The translations under genes and the position numbers were made by a program. This document shows, in pieces, positions 25,267 through 33,198 of a stretch of DNA of 64,000 bases. A model generated the notes under the pieces. The model worked only from the letters and a program-made list of their open reading frames with translations, had not been told where the DNA came from and searched no databases. The stretch comes from Roseovarius sp. 217 (GTDB lineage Bacteria; Pseudomonadota; Alphaproteobacteria; Rhodobacterales; Rhodobacteraceae), in the NCBI RefSeq assembly GCF_000152845.1, contig NZ_CH902584.1, positions 3,947,562 through 4,011,561 on the forward strand, in the 5' to 3' direction. Each line of letters opens with the position of its first letter. Positions within the stretch are counted from its first letter, which is position 1.

Positions 25267-26127
25267 TCACCCCACAGGCCCAATCCGCATTGCCTGTTCA
25301 ATCATCGCCACCGCAGATCCATGTACATCGCCATCCGTCCAATAGGCATTATGCGACAGCGGATTCCACGCGGTCAGAATATTGCCCGCGCTGATCCAAC
25401 GATCGCGCAACTGACCATCTGCCGCCAGAACATCATAGCCTGCCCCCGAACCAGCCAGAGGCATGCCCAGAATGTCATTGCGGCTGTTGAGGTTGATCCA
25501 CCACGGCTTGAACCACTTTCCCGCCGGAATGGCAGTACCGGGCCGGTCGATGGCCTTGACCTCTCCGGGTCTACAACTGAACGTAAAGACCGGAATATTG
25601 CACCCAAACGTGAGAAATCCGGCCATCGTCTCAAAGCGCTGAAACTTGGTTGGCGCGGCGCTATGGCCCTTTTGCAAATCCCAGATGTGGTTTGAAATGA
25701 TCTGGCCGCCCAATGAATGCGCCAGCACGATGAGCGGCGTTCGCGCGCCAGTCACCCCCTCCAAATGGGCCATGGCACGGGTGACGCGGGCATGCACCTC
25801 TGGGTAGACATAGGCATGATCGCCAGTTTCCCAACGATAAGAGGCTGCATCGGCCAACCTGTGCATCACGAAATCCCGCGACCCCATCCAATTGGCCTCG
25901 CCCTTGAGCGCACGGTCCATGTAACCCTGCTGTCTCTCTTGCAGGATGTCCGACCAGAAGATCTCGCGCCACCCGACAAGACTGTCAAATCGTGCCTCCC
26001 CCATCCGGCGGCGTAACGCCTGATAAAGATCGCGGGAAAAGCTGACCGCGTTGTCGGCTTGTGGTTTGTCGCCCTGACTGCCCATACCGTGAATGACCGC
26101 CACGGCGACCCGGTGTTCTTCTGGCAT
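25267..26127 (-). CDS. Alpha/beta-hydrolase-fold protein, lipase/esterase-like
   Basis: This 286-residue protein opens with AVAVIHGMGSQGDKP, a His-Gly oxyanion-hole loop. It carries a nucleophile elbow AHSLGGQ near residue 155 (PLIVLAHSLGGQIISNHIW), the pattern of the Ser-hydrolase fold. A late His in DVHGSAVA could complete the triad. There is no signal peptide, so a cytoplasmic role is likely. ATG 26127 has a GGAGGG ribosome site. The substrate is unknown. It is convergent with mmsA and divergent from the transpeptidase gene, so it is probably monocistronic. Confidence 0.7.
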   Translation of the reverse strand: MPEEHRVAVAVIHGMGSQGDKPQADNAVSFSRDLYQALRRRMGEARFDSLVGWREIFWSDILQERQQGYMDRALKGEANWMGSRDFVMHRLADAASYRWETGDHAYVYPEVHARVTRAMAHLEGVTGARTPLIVLAHSLGGQIISNHIWDLQKGHSAAPTKFQRFETMAGFLTFGCNIPVFTFSCRPGEVKAIDRPGTAIPAGKWFKPWWINLNSRNDILGMPLAGSGAGYDVLAADGQLRDRWISAGNILTAWNPLSHNAYWTDGDVHGSAVAMIEQAMRIGPVG

Positions 26128-26372
26128 AGTTATGCCCTCCGTTGAAATAGGCTGCTGAAATGACTTGCTCTTGGGTGAAAGAAAAGCACGGCAGTGCCAG
26201 TCGCGCAACCATGAGGTGCAAACGTGCCGCATAACGTGAGAGCACAAGCACCTGAGAACACCTGATGACAATTCCGTGAGGTGATGCGGGTTTCTGCCCG
26301 TCAACCCCTTCGCTTTACCCGCTGCTGTCCCTATGTTCCTGCCAATAGTCACAATAAAGAGGATCGAGCCCA

Positions 26373-26939
26373 GTGACCCCCAGTCGACTTACCCGCCGCC
26401 ACGCGATTGCCGCTGGCCTTGCAGCACTTGCAACCCCCGGCATCCTGCGCGCTGACCCCCTGAGCGAAGTGACGAACCGTCGCAACGCGTCCGCCTTTGT
26501 CACCCGAGATTGGCGCGATCACTTCGATACTCTGGGTAAAGGCGCCATTCTGGCCGATATCGACAGCCGTGCGCTGCATTACTGGGGCCCCGATGGCGAG
26601 ACCTATGCGCTCTACCCGTCGTCGGTTCCGCTGACCGAAGAACTCACGCGGCGGGGCTATACCGAGGTGGTGCGCAAACGGGTCGGCCCCGACTGGACCC
26701 CAACCCAGTCCATGCGCGAGCGTGATCCCTCCCTGCCCGCCTACATGCCCCCGGGTCCGGGTAATCCGCTTGGCACCCATGCTCTCTATCTCAGTTGGCC
26801 CGCCTATCTGGTCCATGGCACCCACGACACCCGCAAGATCGGTCGGCAATCGTCTTCCGGCTGTATCGGTCTCTATAACCCCCATATCGAAGAGCTGTTC
26901 GCCAAGGTGGCAGTGGGCACACAGGTGCTGTTGCTCTGA
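26373..26939 (+). CDS. L,D-transpeptidase (YkuD domain), exported
   Basis: This 188-residue protein starts (GTG at 26373) with a twin-arginine-like leader LTRRHAIAAGLAALATPGILRA, then a YkuD catalytic domain. The active-site motif is HGTHDTRKIGRQSSSGCIGLYNPHIEEL, with the conserved His and the nucleophilic Cys in SSGCIGL, where most members have GCIR. Such enzymes make 3-3 cross-links in peptidoglycan or attach proteins to it. The Arg-to-Gly change after Cys-Ile is a minor departure. A strong terminator follows, so it is probably transcribed alone. Confidence 0.87.
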   Translation: MTPSRLTRRHAIAAGLAALATPGILRADPLSEVTNRRNASAFVTRDWRDHFDTLGKGAILADIDSRALHYWGPDGETYALYPSSVPLTEELTRRGYTEVVRKRVGPDWTPTQSMRERDPSLPAYMPPGPGNPLGTHALYLSWPAYLVHGTHDTRKIGRQSSSGCIGLYNPHIEELFAKVAVGTQVLLL

Positions 26940-26955
26940 AACCGTCTCGATGGGA

Positions 26956-26998
26956 AAATCAAAGCGCCCCGAAACCGAGGTGCGGGGCGCTTTGATTT
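26956..26998 (+). terminator. Long hairpin terminator after the transpeptidase gene
   Basis: A 15-base perfect stem (AAATCAAAGCGCCCC / GGGGCGCTTTGATTT) with a 13-base loop begins 17 bases after the stop. The AT-rich base makes it plausible in both directions. Confidence 0.8.
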
Positions 26999-27269
26999 AT
27001 GGGTTCGAACTTTCGTTCTGCGCATGGTTGACAGAGGTTTGATGCGGCCGGACACATGGCCTCGTTCCTGAGCCAGTGATTGCCCGTTCCGTATCCGGCT
27101 TGGACCATTGGACGCTCAGGTCATGCACAGGGGGCTCTCGTCCCCAATCGCCAAAAAGGACTTTGGCCTCCTTGAAACACCCTTGCAGAGGTGCGATATT
27201 ATCCAGCGAGGACGACCTCCACATCTGGACAACAGCCCGGGACGACCCGGCACCTAGTTTGAGGTCGCC
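26999..27269. other. Non-coding stretch before the PACE gene
   Basis: Apart from the terminator just before it, this stretch holds no frame with convincing protein composition. It presumably contains the promoter of the following efflux gene; I see no clear ribosome site or operator. Confidence 0.4.
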
Positions 27270-27707
27270 ATGCGCTCCCCGCTTGATCGTCTCCGCCACG
27301 CCTTGAGTTTTGAAATCATCGCTTTGCTTCTCGTCGTCCCACTTGGCGCGGTCGCGTTTCATGTCCCGATACACGACATCGGTGTGGTCGGCATTGTGAG
27401 CGCCACCCTCGCAACGCTGTGGAACATGATCTACAACTATGTGTTCGATGTGGCCCTGCAACGCTTGTCCGGCACAACCAAGAAATCGGCCTCGCTGCGC
27501 ATTCTGCACACCGTTCTCTTTGAAACCGGCCTCTTGATCGTCTTGATGCCGTTCTTCGCATGGTATCTTGGTATCTCGCTCTGGCAGGCCTTCGTGATGG
27601 ATCTGTCCTTTGCGCTGTTCTACATGATCTACGCATTCGGGTTTAACTGGGCCTACGACAGGGTCTTCCCCCTGCCCGTATGGAGCGGCGCGCCAGCCTC
27701 CGGTTGA
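27270..27707 (+). CDS. PACE-family efflux transporter (tandem bacterial transmembrane pair)
   Basis: This 145-residue protein has four predicted helices arranged as two repeats: FEIIALLLVVPLGAVAF and IVSATLATLWNMIYNYVFD, then HTVLFETGLLIVLMPFFAWYLG and FVMDLSFALFYMIYAFGFNWAYDRVFP. The motifs WNMIYNYVFD and FNWAYDRVFP match the pair of conserved signatures of the PACE (AceI-type) family, whose members export chlorhexidine and other biocides or natural amines. Length and topology are right for the family. It is unlinked to a regulator. The substrate cannot be predicted. Confidence 0.85.
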   Translation: MRSPLDRLRHALSFEIIALLLVVPLGAVAFHVPIHDIGVVGIVSATLATLWNMIYNYVFDVALQRLSGTTKKSASLRILHTVLFETGLLIVLMPFFAWYLGISLWQAFVMDLSFALFYMIYAFGFNWAYDRVFPLPVWSGAPASG

Positions 27708-28100
27708 GGGCCGTCAACGAGATCTGCGCCCTCTGGCGGCGCGGCGTGAACCTCTATGACAAGCCAATGCCGATGCACTGTCACACCTCGCACCCCGGCC
27801 TCACCGCCGCCCTGCGCCGCGATCCCCTCTGGGCGCAGGTCTCGGCCCTCCTCCTTGCCGAGGCCAAGGAGCGCAGCATGCGTAACGAAGGGCGGAGAGC
27901 CGAGGTTTGCCGCGTTTGATATGAGCATCTGCTCTTGAACTTCGCCGACAGCTAAACAGGAACACCTTGTGCCGGTGACGATGCGCTCAACGATTGGAAA
28001 ATCGTCAGTATTTGCGAGTAATTGAAACTGTTTCGCGGTTGGTTTCGTGGCTCTTTGTATCGCCGCACAAAAGCGTGGCACATTTACAAGGAGAACAGCT
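27708..28100. other. Gene-poor stretch between the PACE and fasciclin genes
   Basis: A short frame continues past the PACE stop to 27919 (it contains LYDKPMPMHCHTSHPGLTAALRRDPLW), but it has no ribosome site and no recognisable family. It may be a gene remnant. The last 150 bases are more AT-rich and probably hold the promoter of the fasciclin gene. Confidence 0.35.
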
Positions 28101-28664
28101 ATGACACCCATTAAATCTACACTCTTCGCGCTCACCTTTGCGATCGTATCAACCCCCGCCTTTGCAGATGATCATACGGGAAATCCAAAGGTTGGTGGCG
28201 CGGAGATGCTTGTTGAACGCAACATCATCGAAAACGCGGTGAACTCTCCTATCCACACGACACTTGTTGCGGCAGTTCAGGCAGCAGATCTGGTTGACAC
28301 GTTGCAAGGCGAAGGACCTTTCACTGTGTTCGCCCCTGTCAACGATGCGTTCGCCGCCTTGCCCGCTGGTACTGTCGAAACGCTGCTGTTGCCTGAGAAC
28401 AAGGCGATGCTACAAAAAGTCCTGACCGCACATGTCGTCGCAGGTGATTGGTCGGCTGCCGAAATTATCGCCGCCGCCCGGTCAAGCGCTGACGGTTTTT
28501 ACCACTTTAACGCGGTGTCTGGTGACGCATTGTCTGCACAGGTGCGCGGCGACAACGTCTACATCTACGACGAAAGCGGGAACGCTTCACGGGTGACCGT
28601 CGCTGATGTCAATCAGTCGAATGGCGTGATCCATGTTGTCAACGCCGTTTTGGTTCCAAAGTAA
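28101..28664 (+). CDS. Secreted fasciclin-domain protein
   Basis: This 187-residue protein has a Sec signal peptide (STLFALTFAIVSTPAFADD) followed by one fasciclin (FAS1) domain. The two family motifs are visible: H1 GPFTVFAPVNDAFAALPAG and H2 SNGVIHVVNAVLVP. FAS1 proteins mediate adhesion or are small periplasmic proteins induced by stress in alphaproteobacteria. ATG 28101 has AAGGAG at good spacing. It is the last recognisable chromosomal gene before the accessory region. Confidence 0.9.
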   Translation: MTPIKSTLFALTFAIVSTPAFADDHTGNPKVGGAEMLVERNIIENAVNSPIHTTLVAAVQAADLVDTLQGEGPFTVFAPVNDAFAALPAGTVETLLLPENKAMLQKVLTAHVVAGDWSAAEIIAAARSSADGFYHFNAVSGDALSAQVRGDNVYIYDESGNASRVTVADVNQSNGVIHVVNAVLVPK

Positions 28665-28682
28665 GCCAGCGCTTTGAAATAC

Positions 28683-28715
28683 GTGACCCTCTCTGCAAAA
28701 TGCGGCGGGGGTCAC
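28683..28715 (+). terminator. Possible terminator after the fasciclin gene
   Basis: GTGACCC and GGGTCAC form a seven-base-pair stem with a 19-base loop 19 bases after the stop. No T run follows, so this is a weak call. Confidence 0.35.
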
Positions 28716-29297
28716 TCCTGCCTGACAGCGCTCCCAAAAAACCCGTTGCTGTAAACTTCACTGTAATTCACTGCAAACTTCGCTGTCACGCTACACACGC
28801 TGTAGGGTTACACCTTAGTTTACAGTGATGCCGGACGACTTAGGACGAGGCCGGAAGAAGGCGGATCACCCAATGAAATAACGGGGTTCGAGCGCCAAGA
28901 GGCCCCCCGGGACGCGCGAGCGCACAGTTTACAGTAAATCGGCAAAACAGCGCCATTAGGGCGAAAACTAGAGCGTTGACCGGAGCATGAGCGCAGAAGT
29001 GGCGAACCGCACCAAACCCCATTAAAACAGGGTTTAAGCGTCTATTGGATAGGTGCTAAACACGCCATTGAAGGGCCTTTTCCGCATCCGGAACCGGGAC
29101 CCAAACCGCCCAGTTCTACTTTGCCCTCCCAGATCCCTGCTACGACTTTTGAAATCAAAGGCTTGGAGATTCCAGGCGTAAAGGCGTCAGAAAAAGAAGT
29201 GGGACCCTTTTTGAGATCGAGCGACAGCCGTAACTGCCGGTGCGAAGCGGGTCCGACCCGCCTTCGAATGACCGGATCGAGCCCAAATTGTCGGTCG
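28716..29297. other. Long intergenic stretch with ACTGTAAAC-type repeats
   Basis: No convincing gene is present in about 580 bases. At 28749-28790 the units CTGTAAACTTCA, CTGTAATTCA, CTGCAAACTTCG and CTGTCACG follow head to tail. Inverted copies GTTTACAGT occur at 28818-28826 and 28927-28935. This looks like a protein-binding or iteron-like array. The remaining sequence shows short frames without protein character. Confidence 0.45.
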
Positions 29298-29573
29298 TTA
29301 GGTCTCTATGAATTGCACCTGTAGGAGCATTGGAAATGCTTGTACGATCTGTTGCGCTTCATTCCAATGATCACTGATAAGTTCGGGCGGAACCTTAAGG
29401 AAACTGTCGGTGTCGTCCAAGAATACGAATTCAAAGCCAACGTCAGTATTCGATTTATCGAGCTTCTCTATCGCTTTTACTTTCCTTCCGGCTTCAAGGT
29501 GGAAGACCAGCTCATCAATGAGGAAATTGTAGCCGTACTCATCTAGTTCTGAAATCCAACCTTCACGAGGCAT
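29298..29573 (-). CDS. Hypothetical protein, 91 residues
   Basis: This is a small acidic protein (MPREGWISELDEYGYNFL then VFHLEAGRKVKAIEKLDKS and PPELISDHWNEAQQIVQAF) with balanced composition that reads as a genuine folded domain. GC is clearly lower than in the flanking chromosome. I recognise no family. Small acidic orphans like this, beside insertion elements in accessory regions, are often immunity proteins or cargo remnants, but nothing in the sequence proves that. The start is the only ATG, with a weak ribosome site. It is separated from the IS30 element by about 115 bases. Confidence 0.5.
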   Translation of the reverse strand: MPREGWISELDEYGYNFLIDELVFHLEAGRKVKAIEKLDKSNTDVGFEFVFLDDTDSFLKVPPELISDHWNEAQQIVQAFPMLLQVQFIET

Positions 29574-29688
29574 TTTCTTAGCATCCCTTTTGGACCCCTA
29601 GTACACGCACTGTAGAAGTTTTCTGAGACGTATCAAAGGCAGCTCCGTCCGCACATCCGCCGATCTGCCAGTCAGGCTGTCAGGCTTG

Positions 29689-30796
29689 TGAACTCACGCT
29701 GAAGCGCAATTTCTGTGGGGTCATTTTATCTGGATCATGGCCCTCCTTCCATCAGTTTTGCCCGGAATACCTCAGCCGGTGTTTGATACCCCAGACACTT
29801 GCGTGGGGTCGCGTTGAGGCGGTCACAGATTGACCTCAAATATCGATCTGTGAACGCCGTGGGATCAGCCTTGCGGGACAGGTAGCGGCGCAGGCGATTG
29901 TTGGTGTTCTCGACCGTTCCTTTTTGCCACGGCGACTGAGGATCGCAGAACCATGGTTCGACGCCCAGACCATCCTTTAGATGCTGCCATGCGCTGAACT
30001 CAGTGCCGCGATCAAAGGTGATGCTGCGACGCGCTTCAGCTGGCAGGGGAGACAGGTTGGCGATCAGGCTCTCCATCACCGGTTTTGACTGGCGATCCGG
30101 GTTCTTCAAAACGAGAGCAAACCGGCTGACACGCTCGACCAGAGACGTCACATTGGCTTTGCCAAACTCCTTGCGGAACATCACCAGGTCGCACTCCCAG
30201 TGACCGAACTGGTCACGTTCGGCTATCGCTTCAGGGCGGTGCGCGATGGCCAATTCATCAAGGATATGACGCCCATGATGCCTCCGAGTTCCACGTGGCC
30301 TGCGGCGATGGCGATGCATGGGTAAGTGGCGGTAGAACTTCTCAGCACGGCCGGCTTTTGAATAGGCATATCGATAGATCGTCTCGTGGCTCACACGCAT
30401 CGGATGGCGTTCCAGGCGCATACGTCCTGCAATTTGTTCAGGGGACCATCCGGCGTCAAAACCACACCGCACGGCAGCCATGATCTCGGGATATAAGATC
30501 AGCTTGCGATGCACCGCACGGCGATCTTCGCTCCGATCCTGCGCGGCCAACGCATGATAGCCGTTCAACTCAGGTTGATCGTCGAAACGGCACGAGTTGC
30601 GCTTGATCTCGCGGTAGATTGTCGATGCATCTCTGCACAACCGATCAGCGATCTCTTTGATTGATATCTTCGCTTCAAGCCATTTGGCCAGATTACGCCG
30701 TTCGTCGAGGTTCAGGTGAGGGTAGCAGCGTCCCATAAATTAACTCCATGCAATTCAATACCTTGTTAAAGAAATTGCACTTCATTTGTGAATTCA
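29689..30796. mobile_element. IS30-family insertion sequence
   Basis: An intact IS30-type transposase gene is bracketed by imperfect inverted repeats of about 26-27 bases. The left copy at 29689-29714 (TGAACTCAC ... GCAATTTCT) pairs with the reverse complement of 30770-30796 (TGAATTCAC ... GCAATTTCT). The total, about 1.1 kb, is normal for the family. A direct GCTGTCA occurs just outside each end (29676-29682 and 30799-30805) but not immediately adjacent, so the target duplication and the exact ends are uncertain by a few bases. Confidence 0.75.
29735..30736 (-). CDS. IS30-family transposase
   Basis: This 333-residue transposase has an N-terminal helix-turn-helix (HLNLDERRNLAKWLEAKISIKEIADRLCRDASTIYREIKRN) characteristic of IS30. 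The catalytic core shows the first Asp in HWECDLVMF, the second in SITFDRGTEFSAW, and the Glu in PWQKGTVENTNNRLRRYL, followed by CLGYQTPAEVF. It appears complete, so the element may still be active. The upstream inverted repeat lies about 34 bases before the start. Confidence 0.93.
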   Translation of the reverse strand: MGRCYPHLNLDERRNLAKWLEAKISIKEIADRLCRDASTIYREIKRNSCRFDDQPELNGYHALAAQDRSEDRRAVHRKLILYPEIMAAVRCGFDAGWSPEQIAGRMRLERHPMRVSHETIYRYAYSKAGRAEKFYRHLPMHRHRRRPRGTRRHHGRHILDELAIAHRPEAIAERDQFGHWECDLVMFRKEFGKANVTSLVERVSRFALVLKNPDRQSKPVMESLIANLSPLPAEARRSITFDRGTEFSAWQHLKDGLGVEPWFCDPQSPWQKGTVENTNNRLRRYLSRKADPTAFTDRYLRSICDRLNATPRKCLGYQTPAEVFRAKLMEGGP

Positions 30797-31173
30797 CCGC
30801 TGTCATACAGCCAGTCTCGTAAGGGATCATATGTTACCTAAAAATCGTTTACTGCCGGGAAACCTTACGCCAGTTCGCTACCTACCCTAACAGGCGCGCG
30901 GCGCGGGATATGTGACCCATCCTGACAAGCCACCCCGCCCCGCCGGAAACTGCCGCCAACTAAACCGATTTGTGTCGGAACCAGCCGGGCGCAGCTAGGC
31001 TCGCAATCTTAGAAAAAGCTAAGGCGGCCCGTTGCGAATATTGCACTCCACTAAAAATGCTGCAGCGGAACAGAGATTTCTATCAGTGCAGACGTGCAAA
31101 ATATCAGTTTAGTCTACCAAACAAAAGCCAGCTGGTGTACTCCCGTTTGAGTTGCGTTTCTTGGATTCAATCA
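30797..31173. other. Leader region between the IS30 element and the Gabija-like operon
   Basis: No gene is called here. An open frame continues upstream of the nuclease start to 30970, but its sequence (Cys/Arg-rich) lacks family resemblance and has no better ribosome site. The AT-rich last 120 bases probably carry the promoter of the defence operon. Confidence 0.4.
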
Positions 31174-33198
31174 ATGTACATAAGAGAATTACGTCTCAAG
31201 AATTTCCGTTGCTTTGGCGACCATGAAGAGGTCATTAGTCTTGATCCAGAGATGACGGCTTTCATTGGTGATAACGGCAGTGGAAAAACGACCGTTTTAA
31301 AGGCCCTTCAAAGGCTGTTCGGCAGCACTTCCAATGAACGAAGTCTGAGACGTGATGATGTTCACTTCGGCGCTGGCGAAGTTCCTGGCCCCGCTAACCA
31401 AGGCGACGATACTGAGGCTATGCCAGTTGTCTCCAGCCGGGAAATTCATATTGAGGCTATACTGGACTTCCCTGAACTGACCGACGCCACGGAAGTGCGC
31501 TCCGACACTGGGCTAGATGTCTCGGTCGAGACTTTTCATGCAATGTCATGCGCCGGCCCAGGAACGCCCCTTCAAGCTAGAATTAGGCTTGAAGCCAACT
31601 GGGAATATGGAATCGACGAAGACGACATTGTTCAAAGGATATATTGGGTTACTACCACTGAAGAAGTTCCTTTTGGCGAAGACGACATAGCCAAGATCCC
31701 TATGTCTACAGCGCAACGCAGACGGATCCAATTGAAGTACCTACCTGCGACGCGCAATAACTCCGCCGTAGTGAAGAGCGCGATGAAAGAGCTTCTTGTT
31801 TGGCTCGAGAGATTTGGAGATCTAACCTCTGGGAAACAGCAACTTGAAATCCAGAGGACCGAGCTTCAGAAGGTTTTTGACGATCTTCCTGCCGTGAATG
31901 GCGTTGTAAACGAGTTGACGAAGAACTGGGGAAAGCTGTTCAAAGGCGAACTGTATTCAGAAGCCAAGCTCAACATACTAGCTACGGAAATTCACAAGGC
32001 TCTTCGCGATCTTACTTTGAAGTTGAGCCCATCTGAATCGGGGGCAGAATACGCGATCGAGGACCTAAGTGAAGGCCAAGCATCACTTTTATACATCTCT
32101 ATCGTTGCAAGTATAATTCAGCTCAATGAACGCCATATAGGCAAGTCTGTTACCGGATATCGTGATGTCCCAGAGTTAAAACCTTGGTTAACCATTATTG
32201 CGCTCGAAGAACCCGAAAATCATCTTTCGCCCTTTTATCTGTCTCGCATGATAGCCCTGATGTCCTCGCTGTGTACTGGTGATAGCGCTATGGGGATACT
32301 GACGACACATTCCGCCGGTGCAATTCGGAGAGTTAAGCCCGAACAAATCCGTTATATGCGGCACGATGAGCAAAATCGAGTATCATATTCAAAAAGCATA
32401 AACCTCCCACCAAAGACTGATGAGAAATACAAATACATCTATGAGGCCGTTCGTTCAAATCCCGAGCTGTATTTCGCAAAGCTGGTTGTTCTCGGCGAAG
32501 GTCGTTCCGAAGAGATAGTAGTTCCAAGGCTGGCAAAAGCATTTCATCCTGATTTGGATTTGGACCCTGCGTTTGTTGCATTCGTTCCTTTGGGTGGTCG
32601 CCATGTCAACCATTTTTGGAAACTCCTAAATGATCTAAACATCCCTCATGTAACACTGCTGGATTACGACTTGGGGCGCTATAATGCAGGATGTCTGCGG
32701 CTCAAGTATGCGGTTGATCAGTTGTCGTCATTTGGAATTATGCCTGACTTGGAAAAGCCCAAAGATGCCAACGCATGGAGAGGCTTGGATAAAGACGAGT
32801 TGGTAAAATGGTACGTTTGGGTGAAATCCAATGGAGTGTATTTTTCACTCGCACTCGATCTCGACATGATGATGTTGAAGGCGTTTCCTAAACAGTATCA
32901 ATCAATTTCAAGCATCAAAGATACCTCCACACTCAATGCAGATGACTTCGTGGCGAGCGTATTTGGAAAGGCTGGGAATGGCCTCGCTGATTATAAGAAG
33001 AATGCACCAAGCACCGCTGAGCTAGCCATTTACGATGACTTGTTCAAAAAAGGGAGTAAGCCAATTGCTCATATCGAAGCGATGGCATCGTTGACTGACG
33101 ACGAGCTAAAGGCACAATGTCCCAAGTCACTTAAGAAACTTTTCAAAGACTGTGCTAAGCGCCTCGGGATTGAACTTGGCCCTAGGACGTCCGAATGA
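31174..33198 (+). CDS. gajA: OLD-family ATPase-TOPRIM nuclease, GajA-like (Gabija system)
   Basis: This 674-residue protein has an N-terminal ABC-type ATPase (RELRLKNFRCFGDHEEV; Walker A GDNGSGKTT at 32-40; signature LSEGQ at 298-302; Walker B IIALEEPENH at 341-350; switch His in TTHSAG). A C-terminal TOPRIM nuclease follows, with Glu442 in VVLGEGRSEE and the metal pair Asp497/Asp499 in LLDYDLG. Together with the overlapping helicase gene this is the class 2 OLD arrangement of Gabija, in which GajA nicks phage DNA when nucleotide levels fall. At 674 residues it is longer than the best-known GajA (about 580). GC is lower than the chromosome. The start has no clear ribosome site. Confidence 0.82.
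   Translation: MYIRELRLKNFRCFGDHEEVISLDPEMTAFIGDNGSGKTTVLKALQRLFGSTSNERSLRRDDVHFGAGEVPGPANQGDDTEAMPVVSSREIHIEAILDFPELTDATEVRSDTGLDVSVETFHAMSCAGPGTPLQARIRLEANWEYGIDEDDIVQRIYWVTTTEEVPFGEDDIAKIPMSTAQRRRIQLKYLPATRNNSAVVKSAMKELLVWLERFGDLTSGKQQLEIQRTELQKVFDDLPAVNGVVNELTKNWGKLFKGELYSEAKLNILATEIHKALRDLTLKLSPSESGAEYAIEDLSEGQASLLYISIVASIIQLNERHIGKSVTGYRDVPELKPWLTIIALEEPENHLSPFYLSRMIALMSSLCTGDSAMGILTTHSAGAIRRVKPEQIRYMRHDEQNRVSYSKSINLPPKTDEKYKYIYEAVRSNPELYFAKLVVLGEGRSEEIVVPRLAKAFHPDLDLDPAFVAFVPLGGRHVNHFWKLLNDLNIPHVTLLDYDLGRYNAGCLRLKYAVDQLSSFGIMPDLEKPKDANAWRGLDKDELVKWYVWVKSNGVYFSLALDLDMMMLKAFPKQYQSISSIKDTSTLNADDFVASVFGKAGNGLADYKKNAPSTAELAIYDDLFKKGSKPIAHIEAMASLTDDELKAQCPKSLKKLFKDCAKRLGIELGPRTSE

Noticed and set aside
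27680..27919. Short frame after the PACE gene
   Set aside because: Overlaps the PACE stop in another frame, has no ribosome site and no family; possibly a remnant.
29121..29324. Plus-strand frame of 67 residues before the orphan protein
   Set aside because: No ribosome site, Cys/Arg-rich composition, overlaps the end of the better minus-strand frame.
29676..30805. GCTGTCA direct repeats as IS30 target duplication
   Set aside because: They are not immediately adjacent to the inverted repeats (gaps of 6 and 2 bases) and are longer than the usual 2-3 base duplication; kept only as an uncertainty about the ends.
30970..31173. N-terminal extension of the nuclease gene
   Set aside because: The OLD ATPase domain starts exactly at MYIRELRLKNF; the extension has no conserved character.
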